Source: Norana najaformis (Eukaryota > Annelida > Clitellata > Crassiclitellata > Hormogastridae). Taken from it: a DNA stretch of 64,000 bases. The notes under the pieces are model-generated. The model was given only the letters and a program-made list of their open reading frames with translations, had not been told where the DNA came from and searched no databases. Within the stretch, counting starts at the first letter, position 1. Every line of letters starts with the position of its first letter. The stretch is from NCBI GenBank assembly GCA_964023275.1, contig OZ029927.1, forward strand, positions 22,124,480 to 22,188,479, read 5' to 3'. Below are positions 21,736 through 32,400 of the stretch, piece after piece. The translations under genes and the position numbers were made by a program.

Positions 21736-21777
21736 TGGTTCATACACATACGGAAGCTCGTTCAGAGAACGATTACC

Positions 21778-22190
21778 TTGCCTTAACTAACCTACCTTAC
21801 CTTGCATGAAATTACTTTACCAGCTTACTTGACCCTATTCTACTTACCTTACCTTGGTCTGTCTTACCTTGCCTTGTCTTTCTTGACATTCCTTTACCTT
21901 TATTTATCTCGAATTGTCTTTACCTTGCCTTATTGCCATGCCTTACGTTACCTGGCCTTATGTTACCTTGCCTTGCGTTACCTTACCTTACCTTGCCTTG
22001 CGTTATCTTACCTTACCTTTACCTTACCTTTCGTTACCTTGCCTTACCTTACCTTCACTGGCCTTTCTTTTTCTCTACTTTATTTTACTTACCTTACCTT
22101 TCTATGTCTTACTTTACATTCCTTTACCTATCCTTACCTTTACCTTGGCTTGTATTACCTTGCCCTACGATTACTTTCCTTGCCTCACCA
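21778..22190. repeat. CTTAC pentanucleotide array, right of the Cys-rich exon
   Basis: About 410 bp of degenerate TTACC/TTGCC units, the second array flanking the 21.3-kb exon. Confidence 0.9.
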
Positions 22191-22299
22191 TACTGAACAG
22201 TATTGACCAAAGGAGAAATTGTCAGACGTATTTATACTGAACTTAGTTAAGTTGTTCCAAGCATCATAGCAGTTTCTTTTTTCCATACATTTGATAAAT

Positions 22300-22545
22300 C
22301 TAATCTAATCTAACATTTGATAAATCTAATCTAATCTATTGACTTCTATAACGCCGTCATAATGCCCACTGCATCAGTCGATGGTCGCTTCAAGTCGAAC
22401 TTGCAATCCAAAATCATAATCCGTTGGAGAAGCTGGGTCGAATTCCGATAGGTCAGAGAAATTTAATGGGGGAAAGAGGCAGCCACACGTCCATCTCCTT
22501 CCTAATCCCTCACTCCCTTCCTCAGCACCATAACGGTCCTCCTCC
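22300..22545 (-). mobile_element. LINE 3' end (family G)
   Basis: Tail complement TCTAATCTAATCT, then GACTTCTATAACGCCGTCAT, ATCAGTCGATGGTCGCTTCA and GGTCGAATTCCGATAGGTCA. See 24356-24720 for the ORF2 part. Confidence 0.75.
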
Positions 22546-22772
22546 CTCTGTACCACGTCAGACTTCGCAACCTTTTCTATGGAGATCCATTTACTAGAAT
22601 CGTGAGCGCATCCTGTGCTGTTGACTTAACACTTTAGGAGATTACTTTGCACACTGACAAGGCTAATTAACACGAGGCTTGACAGGCAATCAAGCCACGG
22701 CTTGCCTAACGCCTCAATTATATGGGGTAGGGAACTCGAGTCTAGTTGCCTTCTGTAGGAGATTATCCCGAG

Positions 22773-23165
22773 GCAGTGGCGGCTCCAGTATTGCTTGCAT
22801 GGGAGGGGCAAGAGCATTTCCATAGGAGCGCCACATTCTGTCAGTCCATCATCTGGTGGTAGTAGTAGTAATAGTTCCAATGTTTAACGACATCCTATGG
22901 CATCAAAGGCCGTTGACGTCGCCCTCCTCCTTTATCCAGGCTTGGGACTGCCGCCACCCAACTAAAGATAGCGGCGGAGTTAAGAATAGTAGTTCCAATG
23001 TTTAACGACATCTTATGGCATCAAAGGCCGTTAACGTTGCCCTCCTCCTTTATCCGGGCTTGGGACTGGCACTACCAGGGTACCATTTGGTCTGAGGGGC
23101 ACTGGCATATAACCAAGAGGGGCGGGGCCAACCCGGCCCAACCGCCCCCAGCCTATCACTACCCG
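22773..23165. mobile_element. Family E DNA element interrupted by two tandem copies of repeat J
   Basis: The E element starts GCAGTGGCGGCTCCAG and resumes at GGTACCATTTGGTCTGAGGG...ACCAAGAGGGG. Between them are two copies of repeat J (22859-22985 and 22986-23075). Confidence 0.6.
22859..23075. repeat. Repeat J, two tandem copies
   Basis: Each copy reads TAGT...TTCCAATGTTTAACGACATC, CTATGGCATCAAAGGCCGTT, CCTCCTCCTTTATCC. Others are at 20714-20775, 37012-37100 and, inverted, 62757-62812. Confidence 0.8.
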
Positions 23166-23526
23166 AGGGTTCTTTAACACGCTGTCTTTCCTGGCTTGAC
23201 CCTCTTCTTAGCAACGAACTGACTATACAACTTCATCTCTTGCGGACTTTGTTTGATAAGCGCCCATGGATTTGCTAGTCTTCCTGACAGCTTTTGTGCG
23301 GTTCTGAGAAACTGCGTCGATTTACATTTATTATTACTTTATGTTGCCTTTAGATTTGATTGATATACTGCTGAAAAATGGGTCAATGAAAACTGGACGA
23401 CATGGAAAGAAATCGTGACGTCTTTCGATTTGAAAAACCTGTAACCACAATCAGGTAAGACGTTTTCAACTTTTAATGGATCATAACGAAGAAACTGCAG
23501 TCGTCAACATACGAGGATTTTCATGT

Positions 23527-23715
23527 TTTATCTTTTCTGCATTTATTAAGCGCCACTATCTAACGACCAAGCATCGTTCGATGGCCTTGAGCAATTATTA
23601 GTGAAGGACTTGTTCAAGATCCCTACACAGCAACCGTCTCAGGGGAGGCTCGAACCTGTACTCTTCGCGTTACAAGCTGAGCGCTCTAACCAATCGACCA
23701 CCACAACACTGGTGT
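23527..23715 (-). repeat. SINE-D copy
   Basis: CTGCATTTATTAAGCGCCAC end, GGACTTGTTCAAG core, GAGGCTCGAACCTG B box and CGCTCTAACCAATCG A box, all inverted. Confidence 0.85.
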
Positions 23716-23809
23716 ACCACCTTAGTATTGAGCAAATGTACATGAAGCAGGTTCTGTGAGTCCAAATATCCACCTCGTTTATGCGGTTACGCCTGATTGA
23801 TGAAATGCA

Positions 23810-24085
23810 AATGTAAGGTATAGGTTTTATAGAGCGACCTTATGGCCTCGACCCTGCTCATTTTGCAAGGAATTGTTTGGGTGAGATCATTCACCACCGC
23901 TGCCCGTTTGAATGGGTGCCACGCCATTTAAGGCTCCAGATTGTTTTCTATAGCGACCGTATGGCCTCGACTATGCTCATATTGCAATGAATTGGTTTGA
24001 TGAGATCCTTCGCCACTGCCGCCCGCTTGAATGGTTGCCACAAATATAGACACTATCGTAATGCGAACCGGCATCCTCAGGCTCC
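23810..24085 (-). repeat. Two abutting SINE-B fragments
   Basis: 23815-23935 ends at GCCATTTAAGG. A second 3' part begins at 23940 (TTTTCTATAGCGACCG) and runs to GCGAACCGGCAT. Confidence 0.75.
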
Positions 24086-24355
24086 TGAATGTGAATTTGC
24101 TACATTGATAACTGACAAGTTACCGTCACGCATAGGCCTAAACTTCTCTGTTCTGATGGGCCTAATTAATCATCACAGTAACCTTCAAATTTACACAGGT
24201 ACGAACTATACAGATTAACACAATTGCATAGGCCTACTTCTGTCCTGCCTCAGCCCTTATCTTTCCTACTAGACATGTATATGCTGGCATATTTTATAGC
24301 GCTTCTGAAGGTACCTCTCGAAGCATACCCTCCATGTTCTACACGTCAAGCTTAA

Positions 24356-24720
24356 TGTAATCTAATCTAATGACTTCTAAAGCGCCGTTCTTGTAATGCC
24401 CAGGTCATCAATCAACGGTCGCTTCGAGCGAAATCGTAATCAAAATCATAATTATTTGAAGAAGCCAGGTCGAATTCCTATTGGTCAGAGAAATCAAAGT
24501 TAGGCTACGGTAGGTAAGCAAGTTGAAACAGATGAGTCTTAAGTTTAGATCTGAATGACATCACAGAACTGACAGAAGGAATAGAACTTGGCAGCGAATT
24601 CCAAAGCCGTGGATCAGCAACCGAGAATGCTCTGGAGCCCAACGGTGTTCTGATTCGAGGGACAACAAAGAGTTGTCATGTCCATTGATCGAGTGCAATA
24701 TTTGTAGGTATGACGGTTGA
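24356..24720 (-). mobile_element. LINE family G with ORF2 C-terminus
   Basis: The minus strand reads SRAFSVADPRLWNSLPSSI, then FRSKLKTHLF, then a 3' UTR ending GGCGCTTTAGAAGTC and an ATTAGA tail. This shows that all family G repeats are 5'-truncated LINE 3' ends. Confidence 0.8.
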
Positions 24721-24724
24721 ACAT

Positions 24725-26160
24725 AAAACAGAGATAGGTCGACTGATTGCGTCAGCTTTCATTGTTGTTACTAATGTTGTTGTTATTGCTGTGTTGTCTG
24801 TTGTTGTTGTTGTTGTTGTATTAGTTAGCCTGCTTTAGTAACGTCCCTGATATGATTCTTCATGTGTTTACAGATTGTCTTCATTCCAAACGTACAGCTC
24901 ACGAACTTTTCATGTTGATCGGGGAAATTCCATTTAACTGAGAAGAAACGACGCCATCTTGCTTTGCTTTGCACATGAAATGTTTTATTCAGACTGTGAA
25001 CAGAAAACATGCTGGTCCTCAACCCACTGGCCCGTGGCTAGTGGACCGGCTTTTTTGTAAATAGTTTTTTTTAGCAAAAAGCAAATGCTTTTTGAGGAAG
25101 CAGAAACGCAAGCCTGGCTGCTCGACGCAAGTACAGATCGTGTCAGCGGCGAAGCCAAAGGGGTTTAACAAAAGTGGGACAGCTTGGGTCATCTCCTTTA
25201 TTCTTTATGACCTGTTCTCGAGCGCCCCACTTTTTCAATTTGTTTTATTCCCCCTTATAGTTTTTCAGATTTTTATGATTCTTTAGTTTCTATGGTTTTT
25301 AATAATATTTTTCACTTCACATGTTCAGTAGGCATTCCTGAACATTTTCCTAGCCTTGTTTCTGTTCAGCCTAATGGCTTGGCCCCAAACTCAGACCGAG
25401 TTTTTCCCCACCCCGATCTGCGCTTGACTAAAGTGATCGTTTGAATTTTGACTTGACTAAAATTCCTGTCAAAATCAGGTTATCTTCTAGCCCGTAATTC
25501 AGTTGGTGACCACCGTGGTCATCGCTGTAGCTTGAGACTAAATTTTTGTGCTTTGGGTAATCTCTTCAACAAGAAAATGCCCATAGGACTCATGTCAGCA
25601 CTTGAGTAATTGCTGGAAATAAGCAAGAATCAAGTGAAGTAAGTAGATTTGTAACGGGAAAAGTAGTAGGGCTTTATTTAAAATTACTGCCACAGTGAAC
25701 TCAATCAAAGCAAAGAGTGGCAACTGCCCAAGTAAAAAACACCAACTGTCCAAACTATTTCATCAAAACAATCTCCACTATTAATTAATTGATGATTAAG
25801 TGATTAATTTCTCACTGTCCGATCTCTTTGAAGCAAAACAGGTCCATCCCGAACACTGGTTGTTCCGTATCTATCAATCTTTGGTAGGTAGTAGTATGGC
25901 GCAATATAATTGTCCACAAATATATGCAAACCTTGAATATATATTTGATATGAGTATTATGTAGTTTGAAAATATTGCAAGTGTTCCGGTATGCTATGGA
26001 CTGGAGTGGCATAACTATTCTGCATGTGCTTCATTATTTGCATAAGTGCAGCCGGTTTGCACAATTATTTAACTATTGAATTTAATATTTATTAAGCATG
26101 TTGTTTGTGTTAAAATGATAATGATCATTAAATGTATATTTAAGTTTGTTTTGTTTTCTT
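24725..26160. other. No gene recognised
   Basis: A TTG triplet run near 24800, then AT-rich sequence. Open frames near 24825-25022 (minus) and 25092-25286 (plus) lack splice context and family resemblance. Confidence 0.4.
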
Positions 26161-26529
26161 ATGATTCGTTCATTAGAAATATCGTGAACTAGAGACGCAT
26201 CTTTCTAGAACTGTCCTCTCCATTGCCATACTCTCTGTTTTCCTTTTCCTTATCCCCTCCATTGCCGTCACTCTCTCCATTTCTTCACCTATCCCTCTCA
26301 GTCTGGTTTTTCCTTCCCCACTCCTTTTCTTGTCTCCATTTCTTCCGCTACCCCTCTCCGTTACCATCATATTTATCCTATTGTCTCCACTGCCAAAACC
26401 CCTGCGACAGTACCCTCTCCTTGGCTCCTCTTTCTGCCCTCATTCCCCTCTTCTTCCCTCTCTCCCTACCTATTTCTCCAGTTCTTCATTCTCTACCCCT
26501 TCATCACTCCTCCCATCCTCGTTCACTCT

Positions 26530-26665
26530 ACTGTCGCGATTTTGCTAGGTCCTTAAAAGGCGCTATATAATAGTGCAAATACATAAACACATACCTACAC
26601 ACATACATACACATGCTTACATACATACATGCATGCATACATACATACATACATACATACATTCA
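26530..26665 (+). repeat. LINE end module with ACATAC tail
   Basis: TCCTTAAAAGGCGCTATATA is followed by about 90 bp of ACATAC/CATA. A second fragment just right (26714-26800) encodes FRSKLKTYLFQ and GTGAATAAGCTGGGC. Confidence 0.7.
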
Positions 26666-26924
26666 CGCACACACTTAAATAGGAACATACATACACAAAC
26701 ACGCAAGCCTATCTTTCGCTCTAAACTGAAAACTTACCTCTTCCAGCTGGTTATGGTTCTTAATATTTCGTGAATAAGCTGGGCAAACAACCTAGTTGGC
26801 TCTTGCGGACTTGATTTGATATAGCGCCCGTAATTTTATTCACCGATGAATAAGCTTTATATCAAATCAAGTCAGCAACAGCCAGGTTGTTGGATAATAA
26901 TGTTTCGATGCCAGGTCAGCATCT

Positions 26925-27075
26925 GTGGAATCAGCCGAGAAAGAAAGCAAGTTATAATGGCATGACGCCCATTCAAAGGGACAGGGGTGGTGAAGGATCT
27001 CACCCGATTAATTCATTGAAAATATGAGCAGGGTCGAGGCCATACGGTCGCTATAGAAACCTATACATTTACATG
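26925..27075 (+). repeat. SINE-B, 3' portion
   Basis: TGACGCCCATTCAAAGGGAC through GGTCGCTATAGAAACC and the ATTTAC tail. Confidence 0.75.
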
Positions 27076-27969
27076 TTGCTACGGTGAAAATCGATATATA
27101 TATATATATGCATACACGTATAGAAACATGCATACATACAAATGCGCATACATAAATACACACATACATACATACATACAAGCTGGAAAGTATGCACATT
27201 CATACACACATACATAATACACACATGCATGCATACATACACCACATCATGAAATTAAGGAATTGCAAAAGGGTCCTTACACGGTGATCATCGTAATCGT
27301 AAACACCACATTTCTTAACGCCAGAGTCATGTTATAGAAGGCTCAGCCTGCATACTTCACATTACGAGACAGGCAATAAAATTATCCGCCAGTAAGTCAC
27401 AAAAGTGTTTACCGAAGTTGTCATGATTCAAAGAATTATTTGTTAAAATCCCATTCGATGTTGAAGAATTTATTAAACGTCATCTCCCACAAACAGTGAA
27501 GAAATGTCAAAGCTCCCAACAAGTCTTTGTTATCTGTAGATAGCATTCCTATCGGTCACATTTTGGAATGTATGGAACGACTGCAAATGGAACAAATGTA
27601 GGCAAAAACAACGTAATGAAACGGAATCTTACACACCTGCATGGAATGTGCTAAGCTTAAATTGAAACAGTTAAACAGATTGAAACAATTAAACAGTTAT
27701 TATGTTTAAGTCAAGCATAGCTGCGTAACACGATAACCGATATTCAACCTTTAACATTGTATAAGCGATGGTATATATCATTTGAGGACATCCATCATCG
27801 TGGGAAATTCCCCCATCAATGAAAATACCTCAGTGTGCAAACGTTTCAGAGATCACCGCCCTCTTAAGTCTGTGTTATTGCAGTTATAGATTTCTTACTT
27901 CCCATAAAATTTACACAAACCCACAGTCATCAATCATTCGAGCATTTTCCAAGTTACACGCCACCAATT

Positions 27970-29469
27970 TTAAATTCCATCCGTCGTAGGCTCACTCTTG
28001 AGTCGTTTGACCTTCGCCCTGTGATTTTTGAACCAAAGCTGCACATTCTTCGGTTCCAGCTTCGGAAATCGCTGCCGGTAGATGGACTGGTTCAGCTCGT
28101 TCGTGAACTCTTCAATCGTTGCGGTTGAAGGATGAGAATCGATAGCGAACCACCGTTCCAGTTTCGGCGTCTCCGAAAGCGGATCGATAAAGACACGACT
28201 TCGCTTTTTGTGCTCGCTGTCACTGCCTCCCAAGTTGTCGTGAATGTAGTCCTGGAAAGGCTGGTTGATTGGAAGCACCGGTCCTTGAAACTGGCGCATG
28301 AAGTTCATCGTGTTCGACATCGCGAGCAGGTGAGAAGCGGTGTGTTGCTGCTGCTGCTGGTGGTGATGGTGCAAGGCCTGGAGGTGCGGCAGGATTCCGA
28401 AGGCTGGTGGAATCCTTGTCGGCAGTTTCGGAGAACAAGGCTCGCCGTTGTGGATGTAAGCGTCATCGAAGCCATTGTCGTCATCGTCGTACTGCATGCT
28501 CTTCAGCTTTTTTGGCGATTCAGATGAGAAAACACCAAAGCGTTTGGAACTACTCTGATCTATAACACCATTGGCTTTTGGAACTTCTTTTGAAGCTTTG
28601 AACAACGATTTTGAAGCATCACGTAGACTCAGGTTTGTCGGAAAGTCGACGTTTTCTGGCATAGTCTCACCCAAGCGGTTGTGGTCTTTGTGCTTGCTGC
28701 CATTTGCTGTCGTTGAGCTCGAAACAGTCTTGGAGAGATCTTGCGGCTCTGGCGTCGCAGGAAGATCGTCGAATTCCAGTTCGTTGTTGGCCAGGACAAC
28801 TTCCATGCTCTCCGAACCGGAACTGGATACCGGCAGGGGACGGATGACGTAAACGGCGTTTTTGTTCGGGAGCTCTGGAACCCACTCGTCTTCATCGGAT
28901 TCTTTATCCAATTCCTGTTTAGCATCAGCCTCTCTTTCATCTTTCAGGGTAGTGCTCGCCGGCTGCGAAGCAACCAATTCTGTGCGCTGTCGATGCCGAG
29001 TGTTCGACTCCACCAACGCGTGACGACCGGCTGAAAAAACATCCACAAGGTTGAAATGGCACTCATTGAGCTCTGAAGCCGCAGTCTGGTGCCTCACCGG
29101 AAGTGGGTCGTGTCTCCCGGATGCCCTGAGCAACAACCCATCCTTGCGATGATGTTTCACCCTCGATCGATCGGCGTCATGGTCAACCCAAAGTCTACCG
29201 AGAGCTGGACTTCGGGATTTGGCAGCTGGTAACGTAACTCTTCCATTGGCTGAAGCAAATGGGTCTTCAGATTTGAAGTGACCGTTCAGTTGGCTCTTTG
29301 GAGATTCTTCCCGAATGGAAGAAGAGTAGCCGTTCGTGAACGCTTTTGCATCAGACGCAGTAGGTCTTGAACTCTTGTAGCGCGCTTGGTCCTTGTACCA
29401 GTCGTCGAAGAGGCTTCGCAGATCGTCTGGAAAATTGCTTGTATCACCCAGAATTTCTTCAAATGCCGT
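27970..29469 (-). CDS. dve: dve-like gene, exon 5 (end of CUT-like domain, linker, homeodomain)
   Basis: A 1500-base terminal exon opens after acceptor AAAATTTCAG. It encodes 499 residues and stop TAA at 27972-27970. It begins TAFEEILGDTSNFPDD and FDDWYKDQARYK, completing the CUT-like domain. A long linker rich in Ser, Glu and Lys contains a His/Gln run near 28355, and the homeodomain occupies 28212-28003, ten residues from the C terminus. A minus-strand AATAAA near 27470 suggests a 3' UTR of about 500 bases. Confidence 0.94.
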   Translation of the reverse strand, partial: TAFEEILGDTSNFPDDLRSLFDDWYKDQARYKSSRPTASDAKAFTNGYSSSIREESPKSQLNGHFKSEDPFASANGRVTLPAAKSRSPALGRLWVDHDADRSRVKHHRKDGLLLRASGRHDPLPVRHQTAASELNECHFNLVDVFSAGRHALVESNTRHRQRTELVASQPASTTLKDEREADAKQELDKESDEDEWVPELPNKNAVYVIRPLPVSSSGSESMEVVLANNELEFDDLPATPEPQDLSKTVSSSTTANGSKHKDHNRLGETMPENVDFPTNLSLRDASKSLFKASKEVPKANGVIDQSSSKRFGVFSSESPKKLKSMQYDDDDNGFDDAYIHNGEPCSPKLPTRIPPAFGILPHLQALHHHHQQQQQHTASHLLAMSNTMNFMRQFQGPVLPINQPFQDYIHDNLGGSDSEHKKRSRVFIDPLSETPKLERWFAIDSHPSTATIEEFTNELNQSIYRQRFPKLEPKNVQLWFKNHRAKVKRLKSEPTTDGI

Positions 29470-32400
29470 CTGAAATTTTAATTAAACATTTCAGCTGAAA
29501 TAAAAAATGAGGTACTTTCGAGAGATCTTCATTAAAAGGTGCTGTATAAGACATCGAGTTACATGCATACATACATGCATACATACATACATACTGGTTA
29601 ATGATCATGCTGTTGCGGGTTTGACTCTGTGTAACGATCCTTGCAAATTCTTTGCACACACAGTGCCTCTGTCACCAAGCAGTATAATTTTGGTACCAGC
29701 GTAAGCTGGGATGTAAAAGGCAAGTTCTGCGATGCACTGGCCCAGTGTCCAAGACCTTAGGATTCGTCCATTGTCGGCTCAAGTGCCAAGAAAATGAGAT
29801 GAGCGCCTCCCCTACGTCTCACTTGTGGGATAATATTGGATGCTTTGCTTACTACACTCAACCACAACAAGTTCACTTTAGTCTCTAAAACGTAGACCTA
29901 CATGTACTTTGCAGATTTTCAGCCAGTGACAGAAATCCAACGTGATTTTCGCGCAGTTTTTACTGGGAAAGAAGGCAAACTGAAACAGGCACATTAACTG
30001 CTAACCACATTCACGATATCGTAATCATTGCGTGAGAAAAAAGACTGCGTCCACTGACTTGTTTGATAGGACAGCCTGATTGCTGAAGCAGTTCTTGTGA
30101 ATTCTTGAGCAGAAACGAAAGCAGTTTATCCTTCACATCTTCCATTACTCTGAACTTCGAGAAGCTAACAGCAAACAACATTTCTTTTTCCAAAGCGTAT
30201 TCGTAGACTGATTGAGTGACTGAGTGACTGATTGATTGTTTGAATGATTGATTGATTGATTGATTGAAGCCTTTACTGAATAGGTATACCATACAAAGTT
30301 ACCAATATATCATATTTATATCCATTCATACAATCTACATCTGTGGTGTGCGATAGTCTTGTTACTGAGCTGTCAGCCTAAAGGTCAGAGGTTCAAATCC
30401 TCATAAGGGCAAAAAGGATATTTCAAAGTCTCTGTTCCACTATTGCCAACTGGCGAACGGCTGTAGAATGAGTACATCGACAGTACACTGTTGGTGGGAA
30501 GATCAGAACTGTCTAACGAATTTGCAGCAGTTTGATTTCAAATTGAAAGCGAAATGCTGATCATTATGATAAGGACACTACAGAAGCTTCCAATCTATTA
30601 TTACATTGTCTGTTATTAAATATATTTATTTGTTTGTTCAATATTTATTTGTTTGTTCAATATTTATTTATTTATTTGCCTCTTTTCAGTCTTCGTTTTC
30701 TGAAGACTTTTATTTTTAAAAATCCATAAAATAATGATGTAAAGCCAAAAACCGTTCTCGACCGTACTTGCATAGATGTATTTTAAGAGTGACAAGCATT
30801 GTTAGTCCTCCGAGAATGTCACCCACTTTAGCCCACGGGTCATCCGTAATGGCATCCAAGGTCACTGGCTTCCAATTCTTTATAACAATCATTCCTATGG
30901 AAAAACAACAGCAATCAGTTGAACCTCAACCCTTAACATCGTCAATATGGTTCATATCCCATAATCTGTAATACACCTTATCAACACCTGCCTTACTTAT
31001 TAATACTCAATGTCAATTAATACTTATTAATACAATTAATATTTATCATACTTTAAATAAGTACTCTTAATATCAATGTGCTCAGTATAATTAATACCTG
31101 CCATACTTATTAATACAATTAATATTTACTATACTTTCAATAAATACTCCTAACATCAGTACACTCAATAATAACATAACGTAACACAACAAAGTACTCT
31201 TAACATCAATACGCTCAATACAATTAATAACATAACACAACAAGGGTTTTAATTGTGGTTCAGAATACATTTAATGTGTGTTAGAACCACTGCAGATTAA
31301 AGTGGAATGTTTGTTAGCCAATCCTTCCTAGCTTCTCCTTATAAAAGCTGTCATAGTGTCCACTGAGACAGCGCCATCATCCAAGCTATTGCTTAAGTCT
31401 ACAACTCCTGCACTGAAGAATTGCTGCACTAATGATCTCGTTTCGGTTTCTTAAGTAATTTATATCTGTGGCCTGGAGTCGTCTTGTTCGGTTCTAATTC
31501 AAAGAACCTGTCCCACTGCACTGCCTCCTTTCCAGGGATGATCTTACAAGCTCCAGGGGGTTAGATCTTTCATCATCTGGACACTGGTTGTCGCCAAGAG
31601 CTAAGGTAATGTAACAAGGTAATTAGTCAATGTCGAAACCTCTCGCTCCGAGCACATCCGTGTCGGAGTATTGAAGATGGCGAAGGACGGTCTGAACAAG
31701 GTCGCAGAACGTAGTTTCCGATGGAATGACGACCTTGGAATCGTGTTCGAGGTCTTTGAATGGAACGGACGGACAGAGGGAGTGGTTGGACTTCACTCGT
31801 TCTATGCAGCAGTGAATTTCAATGCTGTCTACAAATGACGTAACCCAACATACAACATGATTGGCAACATGATATCCGATACTGAAAATCTCGTGTGGTA
31901 TATAAGACGGTATATAACATATTTGTGGTATGGTGTGTGGTGTGGCATATTTTATGGTATGTTATGGTATATACTGAAGTATGTTTTATGGGATATGGTA
32001 TGGTAATTGATATAGCATACTTGATGGCATTGGTATACTAAAGTATCATATGCTTATATATTTTGTGGTATGTTATGGTATATGCTGAAGTTTGTTTTAA
32101 GGTATATGGTATGGTAATTGATAAAGCATATCTAATGGTATTGGTATACCAAAGTATCATATGCTTATGGTGTACATGTATATATGGAATGGTATAACGT
32201 ACAGTATATGCTATATGTGATATGGCAAATGGCATGGTATATTGTGTGGTACATGCTATGGTATGCAGTATAGTATATGTTATGGTATATGCTGTGGTAG
32301 GTGGTAAGGTATATGAAACATTGGATCTCTTTATAATGCTACAGTATGGAGCAATATCAAGAGAGAGATACATTACAAGTGGTCGCATGTTAAACCAGGA

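Noticed and set aside
24825-25022. Minus-strand frame ending CTFGMKTICKHMKNHIRDV, resembling a C2H2 zinc finger.
   Set aside because: Only one half of a finger's Cys/His pattern is present, with no linker or second finger and no splice context.
28132-29034. Several long plus-strand frames (up to 131 codons).
   Set aside because: They are antisense shadows of the 1500-bp dve-like terminal exon.
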